This document shows positions 56,111 through 64,000 of a stretch of 64,000 bases of DNA, piece after piece (position 1 is the first letter of the stretch; every line of letters begins with the position of its first letter). A program made the position numbers and the translations under genes. Origin of the DNA: Symsagittifera roscoffensis (lineage: Eukaryota; Xenacoelomorpha; Acoela; Convolutidae); assembly GCF_963678635.1 (NCBI RefSeq), contig NC_087066.1, positions 61,102,875-61,166,874 of the forward strand, read 5' to 3'. The notes beneath the pieces are model-generated. The model was given only the letters and a program-made list of their open reading frames with translations. It was not told the origin of the DNA and made no database searches.

Positions 56111-57308
56111 CTCTACACATAAGACTCCTAAACGCACCTGCTCAAATGCTTTTAGTTTGCGCTTTTAGATTGATGTTTAGATGCTTTTAGATGTGACGTT
56201 TTTTGATTTTTTCAAAATTTCTCAAAGAACTTATATACAAAGAAATTCAAAAAATTTAAAACTACTAGCTTGATGAAGATACAACCTTATTGGAAACTAC
56301 ACTCAGGCGTCTCAAACCTTGCCTCTCAATATGAATGCTCAAATCTTTTTAGTTTTTGAGATAAGACGTTTTTTTCGATTTTTTTTCGGGAAACTTAGGT
56401 TTAAAAAAATTCACAAATTTTGCATTCATAACTCTACAGTAGGGTGGTCTCAGGGACTCTCAGTGGTTGCAGGGATTCCAAATTTCTCCAGAGGCCCATT
56501 AAGTTTTCGAGATGACGCTTTTAAAATGGGAATTAAAAAAAGTTCGAAATTACCAACTCTGTAATTGGGTGCAGTCAGAGTAAACTAAAAGTTTGCAGAT
56601 GTTGTTTCCAATATATGCGGTTTTAATGAGCTGTCGAAAAATTTAGAAGCACCAGAGGTGCGTTAAATGCTAGCAAAGGTCTAAGCCCGATTAAATTGCC
56701 GCTTAATTCTAGTGTCACAAATATATATGTGAAGCGCAAATTTTGTCACAAACTGGCACTCTTTTATCCTCCATATTTTTATGAAAAATTTTTCATTAAT
56801 AAAATAATTGTCATTTTTGCTCTACAAAACATTTCAGTTGTTAAAAAAACGCTTAAATCGACTAACGATCAAAATTAGAAACTAATCTGGCAAAAAAATA
56901 CCCCGAGCACAAATATTCTGTCATTTTTCTCGAAGTATTTGGAAAAATGAGTAGAATAAGCCATGGAAATATAGGGTGATATTTTTTCTACTTGTAGTAA
57001 CGTATCGATAGGATCAAATTGCTTGCCTTAAGTCAATTGGGAGTACGCTTAATTGAATGAAATATATCGCACGTCAATTATCTATCCCAATGTTAACTCT
57101 ATTCGATCAAAAAATCCCACATCCAAACCATTGTAAGTATATGAAAAATGATCACATAGAAATATATATTTTTCCGCTCCAGCTAACAAATTTTTTTCAG
57201 ATTTTAGGCAAAGATTTCGGATGAAACAAAAATCAGCTTGAATTACAAGGAAAGTTTATTCCGAAAAATTGTATTCACATTGTTTTTAGTTTCTTGCCAG
57301 TTGCATCT

Positions 57309-57347
57309 AGAGAGAGAGAGAGAGAGAGAGAAAGGGAGAGAGAAAAG

Positions 57348-57416
<69 letters not shown>

Positions 57417-57418
57417 AA
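57309..57418 (+). repeat. GA microsatellite, unit 1
   Basis: About 110 bp of (GA)n with short GGA and AAAG interruptions. It joins directly to the ladder sequence ATGATTGCTCAG. Confidence 0.9.
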
Positions 57419-58920
57419 ATGATTGCTCAGTTTTTTGTAGTTTTCGATATATGACGTTTTTGTGATTTTTTTTCAAAACCTTTCAGAAAACTTAAATTAT
57501 TATCATTTTTTAAAATTCTGACTTTCCCAACATTGCAATTAGTTCCTGTTCGACTACTCTCAAGAATTGCGAATCTTGCCCCTCCAAATATGGCTGCTCA
57601 ATTCTTTGTAGTTTTCGAGATGTAACGTTTTTTGTGATTTTTTTAAATTTTCAGAAAGTTAAAATTAATTGTTTTTCAAAATTTGAAATTCTCAAGGGTA
57701 TAGTTCGGTATTGTCAGGGTACTCTACACATAAGACTCCTAAACGCACCTGCTCAAATGCTTTTAGTTTGCGCTTTTAGATTGATGTTTAGATGCTTTTA
57801 GATGTGACGTTTTTTGATTTTTTCAAAATTTCTCAAAGAACTTATATACAAAGAAATTCAAAAAATTTAAAACTACTAGCTTGATGAAAATACAACCTTA
57901 TTGGAAACTACACTCAGGCGTCTCAAACCTTGCCTCTCAATATGAATGCTCAAATCTTTTTAGTTTTTGAGATAAGACGTTTTTTTTCGATTTTTTTTCG
58001 GGAAACTTAGGTTTAAAGAAATTCACAAATTTTGCATTCATAACTCTACAGTAGGGTGGTCTCAGGGACTCTCAGTGGTTGCAGGGATTCCAAATTTCTC
58101 CAGAGGCCCATTAAGTTTTCGAGATGATGCTTTTAAAATGGGAATTAAAAAAAGTTCGAAATTACCAACTCTGTAATTGGGTGCAGTCAGAGTAAACTAA
58201 AAGTTTGCAGATGTTGTTTCCAATATATGCGGTTTTAATGAGCTGTCGAAAAATTTAGAAGCACCAGAGGTGCGTTAAATGCTAGCAAAGGTCTAAGCCC
58301 GATTAAATTGCCGCTTAATTCTAGTGTCACAAATATATATGTGAAGCGCAAATTTTGTCACAAACTGGCACTCTTTTATCCTCCATATTTTTATGAAAAA
58401 TTTTTCATTAATAAAATAATTGTCATTTTTGCTCTACAAAACATTTCAGTTGTTAAAAAAACGCTTAAATCGACTAACGATCAAAATTAGAAACTAATCT
58501 GGCAAAAAAATACCCCGAGCACAAATATTCTGTCATTTTTCTCGAAGTATTTGGAAAAATGAGTAGAATAAGCCATGGAAATATAGGGTGATATTTTTTC
58601 TACTTGTAGTAACGTATCGATAGGATCAAATTGCTTGCCTTAAGTCAATTGGGAGTACGCTTAATTGAATGAAATATATCGCACGTCAATTATCTATCCC
58701 AATGTTAACTCTATTCGATCAAAAAATCCCACATCCAAACCATTGTAAGTATATGAAAAATGATCACATAGAAATATATATTTTTCCGCTCCAGCTAACA
58801 AATTTTTTTCAGATTTTAGGCAAAGATTTCGGATGAAACAAAAATCAGCTTGAATTACAAGGAAAGTTTATTCCGAAAAATTGTATTCACATTGTTTTTA
58901 GTTTCTTGCCAGTTGCATCT

Positions 58921-58951
<31 letters not shown>

Positions 58952-58992
58952 GAGAGAGAAAAGAGAGGAGAGAGAGAGAGAGAGAGAGAGGG

Positions 58993-59025
<33 letters not shown>

Positions 59026-59027
59026 AA
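58921..59027 (+). repeat. GA microsatellite, unit 2
   Basis: About 106 bp. It has the same pattern of interruptions as unit 1 with slightly different run lengths. Confidence 0.9.
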
Positions 59028-60530
59028 TGATTGCTCAGTTTTTTGTAGTTTTCGATATATGACGTTTTTGTGATTTTTTTTCAAAACCTTTCAGAAAACT
59101 TAAATTATTATCATTTTTTAAAATTCTGAGATTCCCAACATTGCAATTAGTTCCTGTTCGACTACTCTCAAGAATTGCGAATCTTGCCCCTCCAAATATG
59201 GCTGCTCAATTCTTTGTAGTTTTCGAGATGTAACCTTTTTTTTTTTTGATTTTTTTAAATTTTCAGAAAGTTAAAATTAATTGTTTTTCAAAATTTGAAA
59301 TTCTCAAGGGTATAGTTCGGTATTGTCAGGGTACTCTACACATAAAACTCCTAAACGCACCTGCTCAAATGCTTTTAGTTTGCGCTTTTAGATTGATGTT
59401 TAGATGCTTTTAGATGTGACGTTTTTTGATTTTTTCAAAATTTCTCAAAGAACTTATATACAAAGAAATTCAAAAAATTTAAAACTACTAGCTTGATGAA
59501 GATACAACCTTATTGGAAACTACACTCAGGCGTCTCAAACCTTGCCTCTCAATATGAATGCTCAAATCTTTTTAGTTTTTGAGATAAGACGTTTTTTTCG
59601 ATTTTTTTTCGGGAAACTTAGGTTTAAAAAAATTCACAAATTTTGCATTCATAACTCTACAGTAGGGTGGTCTCAGGGACTCTCAGTGGTTGCAGGGATT
59701 CCAAATTTCTCCAGAGGCCCATTAAGTTTTCGAGATGACGCTTTTAAAATGGGAATTAAATAAAGTTCGAAATTACCAACTCTGTAATTGGGTGCAGTCA
59801 GAGTAAACTAAAAGTTTGCAGATGTTGTTTCCAATATATGCGGTTTTAATGAGCTGTCGAAAAATTTAGAAGCACCAGAGGTGCGTTAAATGCTAGCAAA
59901 GGTCTAAGCCCGATTAAATTGCCGCTTAATTCTAGTGTCACAAATATATATGTGAAGCGCAAATTTTGTCACAAACTGGCACTCTTTTATCCTCCATATT
60001 TTTATGAAAAATTTTTCATTAATAAAATAATTGTCATTTTTGCTCTACAAAACATTTCAGTTGTTAAAAAAACGCTTAAATCGACTAACGATCAAAATTA
60101 GAAACTAATCTGGCAAAAAAATACCCCGAGCACAAATATTCTGTCATTTTTCTCGAAGTATTTGGAAAAATGAGTAGAATAAGCCATGGAAATATAGGGT
60201 GATATTTTTTCTACTTGTAGTAACGTATCGATAGGATCAAATTGCTTGCCTTAAGTCAATTGGGAGTACGCTTAATTGAATGAAATATATCGCACGTCAA
60301 TTATCTATCCCAATGTTAACTCTATTCGATCAAAAAATCCCACATCCAAACCATTGTAAGTATATGAAAAATGATCACATAGAAATATATATTTTTCCGC
60401 TCCAGCTAACAAATTTTTTTCAGATTTTAGGCAAAGATTTCGGATGAAACAAAAATCAGCTTGAATTACAAGGAAAGTTTATTCCGAAAAATTGTATTCA
60501 CATTGTTTTTAGTTTCTTGCCAGTTGCATC

Positions 60531-60531
<1 letters not shown>

Positions 60532-60576
<45 letters not shown>

Positions 60577-60617
60577 GAGAGAGAAAAGAGAGGAGAGAGA
60601 GAGAGAGAGAGAGAGGG

Positions 60618-60668
<51 letters not shown>

Positions 60669-60675
60669 GAGAGAG

Positions 60676-60756
<81 letters not shown>

Positions 60757-60777
60757 CGGAGAGGGAGAGGAGGGAGG

Positions 60778-60811
<34 letters not shown>
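60532..60811 (+). repeat. GA microsatellite, unit 3 (expanded)
   Basis: About 280 bp. It holds two copies of the GAAAGGGAGAGAGAAAAGAG segment, then a long pure (GA)n and the same GACGGAGAGGGAGAGG end as block A. This is where the array rejoins the block-A-like order. Confidence 0.9.
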
Positions 60812-60816
<5 letters not shown>

Positions 60817-61942
60817 ACAAAATATATATTTGACATGCAAATTTGTCACAAATTAGCAGTCTAAAATACCCCATATTTTAATGAGAAATATTCATAAGAA
60901 AAATAATTGTTATATTTGATCTCCAAAACATTTCAGTTGATAAAAAAGGCTTAAATCGGCTAACGATTTAAATTCGAAACTATTCTGGCCAAAAAATACC
61001 CCGAGCACAAATATTCGGAAAAATAAGTACACAAAAACAAAAACTTAAGTCGAAAAAGCAATTTGACCAATTAATTTACATAGAGCTTAGTTCGTAAAAT
61101 TATTGGAACGCGTTTTAAGTTGAATTATTTCACCAGGCTCAATCAAGTCGCACTTACGCCTTAATCGTCGTCGATAAGTGCATGAGTGCGCTGTGATTTT
61201 GATTTTAATTTTTGAAACTTTTTTTGATTTTGAGAGCAGAGTTGATGTTTTCAGAAAGTTATAAACATAATTCTCAAAAACTGTTTTTCATATTAATTTT
61301 GGCAAAAAACTTTAGTTTTAAGCAAAAATTGACCGGTCAACGAAACTATTGCACAATTTTGTTTGAGGTAAGGCAAAATTATACGAATTTTTGGCAACTT
61401 GGGCATTGTATAGTAGGTACAAAAATCGAAACACTCCAAAACACTTTTACAGTGATTCGAAACACATTCATTCATTTACCGACTGTGCAGTCGTCATTGC
61501 TGAAATCTATTGAATAAGTGTGGCGGTTAGTACAAACTGGCCATATAAGGACGAAAAATGGAAAGTATAGACAAAAGAGTGTGAATGGAACGAACACCAA
61601 CGCTAAACTGGCTGCTTTTATTGAAAACACCAAACAATTATAGCTTTTTCAATAAGCAAAAAAATGATCGATGTAGTAGTCCTGTTCGGTCAAGATAATT
61701 ATTTCAAAGAATCAATCATCAACTCGAAAAATATTGCATCTATTTTTCTTCTTTCTGCTATTGCAAACCATTGCTCGTAAAACAACTTAAGTGTTTATTT
61801 TTAATAATTGGAAGCTCTTTTATCATATAAACCTTATTTAACTTCAAGAATTTTTATATGTGCAGGCAAAGTTTCACTCTGTAAAATTGCGCAAAGATAA
61901 CAAAAAAAAATTGAAATCAGAAAAAACGAAAAGCAAATGAAA
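60812..61942. repeat. Block B copy of modules after the GA tract
   Basis: Corresponds to 48,418-49,556. The 61,212-61,517 frame differs from its block-A counterpart only by a small in-phase change, reflecting near-identical DNA. Confidence 0.6.
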
Positions 61943-62334
61943 CAAGACTGCTCGTATCAGGGCGAAGCCCTGAATGATCCGACTGCCTTTTAAGGTTTAT
62001 GGAGCAGCAGTAATAGCATAAAAAAATAAATGAAATAAATAAAATGAATTTTTTTTCAAAAATTTAATTTTTTTTTTTAAAAAAATCATCCCCCCACACG
62101 CCATTTAAAGTACAAAAAAGTAGATTTCGCTCCTTGTAACACATCAATTGTGGCAAATAAGCTTCCTTCAACCAATTTGGAACGATTTCATAGACGGATT
62201 AAATCTCCGCTTACGCGTTATTAGCGCGAATTATATCGCGCGTTAATTGTCCCAAATTGGTCAAAATGGCCAGAATGGCAATCTTTAAACCCTCATAACT
62301 TTACAAAAAATAATCACAGTTGAAATATCCGTAA
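61943..62334 (-). mobile_element. Helentron-like element, truncated copy ending block B
   Basis: Same start (CAAGACTGCTCGTA), hairpin (61,957-61,973) and truncation point as the copy at the end of block A. It is followed again by TCCGTTGGGA of the headpiece exon. Confidence 0.8.
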
Positions 62335-62380
62335 TCCGTTGGGAATCTAAGTTGATCTGAAAAGGTGAAACTGTAACCCA
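62335..62380 (+). pseudogene. Stub of a third headpiece copy
   Basis: 35 bases identical to the start of block B, including the B-type variants (AAT, TGA, AAG codons), then about 10 similar bases before the sequence becomes unrelated. It shows that the array once had, or began, a third unit derived from a B-type copy. Confidence 0.85.
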
Positions 62381-63201
62381 ATTTTGCATTCTTTAACCCC
62401 CATTACTTCAAGAAAAAGGATCAAAAGTGAAAAATTGTTTAAAATTTCAGCGCAAGCATCAATAATATTCAGGTGATGAAAGCAAATTTTTCGCCAAAAA
62501 TGGCTGATTAAAAAATCAAAACTTGTCTGAAGAAAAGTAGGCCAACCCGAAAACTATTTTCCTCATTTTCCTTGAAAGCAGTTAAAAATACAATTTAGTA
62601 GAGGGTAAATTATTTGACCGACCAGTTTGCTTTCACTTAATTATGAACGAATAATGGAACGCAATTGAATTGGATTAAATTACCGAGCTCTTACAAGTCG
62701 CGCTTACGCGTTCATCATCGTCGATAAATGCAAAAGCTCACTGTAATTATAATGCAGCTAATTCACAAAAAGTCAATTTTTGAACCCACACAATTTTAGA
62801 AAAAAAATCGAATAAGTTGTATATTTGAGAGAACGGTAGCAAACTTTTGAAAACGGTTCAAAAAGTTTCTCAAGAATTGATTTTGCGATAAAATTTGCAC
62901 AAAAAAAATTGCAATTAAATTTAAAAAAAAAACCGGTCAAAAAACGCGCAAGCTTTTGACTTAAAGTATGCCAGAATTTTATATGACCTAGTAGTAAAAT
63001 AGGCGTCATATAGTAAGTATGATAACTTGATAACCTCAAAAATTTTTGACGGAGGTGTGAAACACATATTAAAACCAACTGCACAGTCGTTATTGTTAAC
63101 TTGTAATGTGCAGCATCAGGTAAGTGCATACGCAGAAAATGATCAACTGGAGAGCGATTACTTCATACTAGTCGAATAACAACTGAAATGGAAAGTATAG
63201 A
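62381..63201. repeat. Diverged repeat modules
   Basis: Contains relatives of the 48.7-49.1 kb sequence: AAGTCGCGCTTACGCGTTCA with TCGTCGATAAATGC at about 62,695-62,735, and a CTGCACAGTCGTTATTG-like block at 63,080. The 118-codon minus frame at 62,773-63,129 is Phe/Leu/Lys-rich and unconvincing. Confidence 0.5.
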
Positions 63202-63731
63202 CAAGACTGCTCGTATCAAGGCGAAGCCTTGAATGTTCCGACCGCCTTTTAATGTTTATGGAGCAGTAATAACATTAAAAAAGTAAATGAAATAAAACAA
63301 AATGAAAAATATTTTTTTTTCTAAAATTTGATTTTTTTATTGAAAATCATCCCCTCACACGCCATATTAAGTACAAAAGCATAAATTCCGCTCCTTGTAA
63401 CAAATCAATTAAGGCAAATAAGCTTCTTTCAACCAATTTGGAACGATTTCTAAGACGGATTAACTCTCCGCTTACGCGTTAATAGCGCGAATTACATCGC
63501 GTGTTAATTGTCCCAAATTGGCCGAAATGGCAATCTTTAAACCCCCGTAACTTTACGAAAAATGATCACAGGTGAAATATTTTTTCACATTTAAGCTCAG
63601 GACAACAATAGCTTTCGAGTTATATATAAAAATCCGTCAAATATAGCTACTTAAAAAGTCGAAGTTTGTCTGAAGAAAAAAAAACCCACCCCGAGCACAA
63701 ATATTCCATTACTTTCGTATCAAAAGTCGGA
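63202..63731 (-). mobile_element. Helentron-like element, full-length reverse copy
   Basis: Runs from CAAGACTGCTCGTATCAAGG to the inverse 5' hairpin at about 63,710-63,731. Its 3' hairpin is TCAAGGC-GAA-GCCTTGA (63,216-63,232): both arms differ from the other copies but still pair perfectly. It contains all interior blocks, including CCCCGAGCACAAATATTC (63,689-63,706). Confidence 0.7.
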
Positions 63732-64000
63732 GTAATAACAGACAGTTAAATGTGATTGAACCCGAAATCAACGCAAAACTGATTGTTTTGTAATTTTTTT
63801 AAAGAAAAAAATGATCTAAGAACTATGAGTTTCTATAACTACTTTTGATTTTCAAGGCAGCGAAGTTTCAATCCTAAACCAATCAGCAGGATTTATTTTT
63901 CGCTTTGTTGAATAGCGCAATTCCCCGCTCTTTGTTGGATAGCGCATTTCGCCTTCCAATTATTGAATTTAAATTGCCCATATAAAACAGCCCACAGAAA
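63732..64000. other. Right end of window
   Basis: AT-rich. A ~20-bp motif TTTGTTG.ATAGCGCA.TTC is directly repeated at 63,904 and 63,931. No gene was seen. Confidence 0.4.

Larger units (their letters stand above)
55808..60640 (+). repeat. Three tandem copies of a ~1.61-kb unit
   Basis: Units start at AATGATTGCTCAG-type sequence near 55,808, 57,419 and 59,028 and end in a GA tract. Markers repeat at 56,696, 58,308 and 59,919, and at 57,238, 58,850 and 60,461 (1,612 and 1,611 bp apart). The units are almost identical, so the event is very recent or an assembly effect. Block A has the matching material once, in part. Junctions fall exactly at the GA tract/ladder boundary. Confidence 0.92.
49954..62334 (+). 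repeat. Segmental duplication, block B (12.4 kb)
   Basis: Repeats block A head-to-tail from the headpiece exon to the truncated Helentron-like element. The extra ~4.7 kb comes from more units of the ~165-bp ladder and two additional copies of a 1.61-kb unit. Confidence 0.93.

Noticed and set aside
48220-60864. Long open frames of Arg-Glu or Ser-Leu repeats on both strands
   Set aside because: They are translations of GA microsatellites. All frames of such a tract are open and none is supported by flanking coding sequence.
48817-61517. A 104-codon frame conserved at 48,817 and 61,212
   Set aside because: The DNA itself is almost identical in the two duplicated blocks, so frame conservation carries no information. 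A decayed relative at 62.9 kb shows it is repeat sequence.

Overview
The window reads as nuclear DNA of an AT-rich invertebrate animal. It holds one intron-containing gene with canonical GT-AG splice sites, and almost everything else is eukaryotic transposable elements: Penelope-like, CR1/Jockey-like LINE, Ty3/gypsy, tRNA-type SINEs, hAT-type MITEs and Helentron-like repeats. No prokaryotic operons, CRISPR arrays, rRNA genes or intact tRNA genes were seen. The phylum cannot be fixed from the sequence. A splice acceptor placed 3 nt before the gene's start codon would fit a lineage that uses spliced-leader trans-splicing, but a cis-spliced 5' UTR exon explains it equally well.

Layout. 1-8,010: a visibly GC-richer block of dead coding DNA, of which only a Ty3/gypsy integrase (1,025-1,760) is recognisable. 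9,190-11,800: a dead LINE on the minus strand. 12,815-16,790: a Penelope-like element on the minus strand whose 3' part is repeated in a tandem array of about 1.2 kb period. 16,800-18,870: intergenic.

18,889-42,535: the only convincing host gene, an actin-binding LIM (abLIM/UNC-115 family) gene in three exons (18,892-19,459; 19,585-20,289; 41,115-42,535). All junctions are phase 1 and join in frame to an 897-residue protein. It has an N-terminal acylation-like motif, three LIM units (two of which have lost most of their first zinc site), a long polar linker and a C-terminal villin headpiece. Intron 2 is 20.8 kb and is a nest of repeats: a LINE interrupted by a hAT-type MITE, a Helentron-like element with hairpins at both ends, two copies of a MITE beginning GGATCAATTGAG (one with a perfect 8-bp target duplication), several copies of a repeat of about 380 bp, two related tRNA-type SINEs plus a third tRNA-like sequence, and two tandem repeats.

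42,311-62,334: a tandem segmental duplication. Block A (42,311-49,953) starts inside the villin headpiece exon. Block B (49,954-62,334) repeats it, carrying a broken copy of the headpiece with two nonsense codons, and a short stub of a third copy follows. Block B is longer because a repeat ladder of about 165 bp has expanded and a 1.61-kb unit ending in a GA microsatellite is present three times, nearly identical. 62,380-64,000 holds further copies of the same repeat families.

All homology calls come from reading translations and motifs by eye. No database search, alignment score or splice predictor was run.
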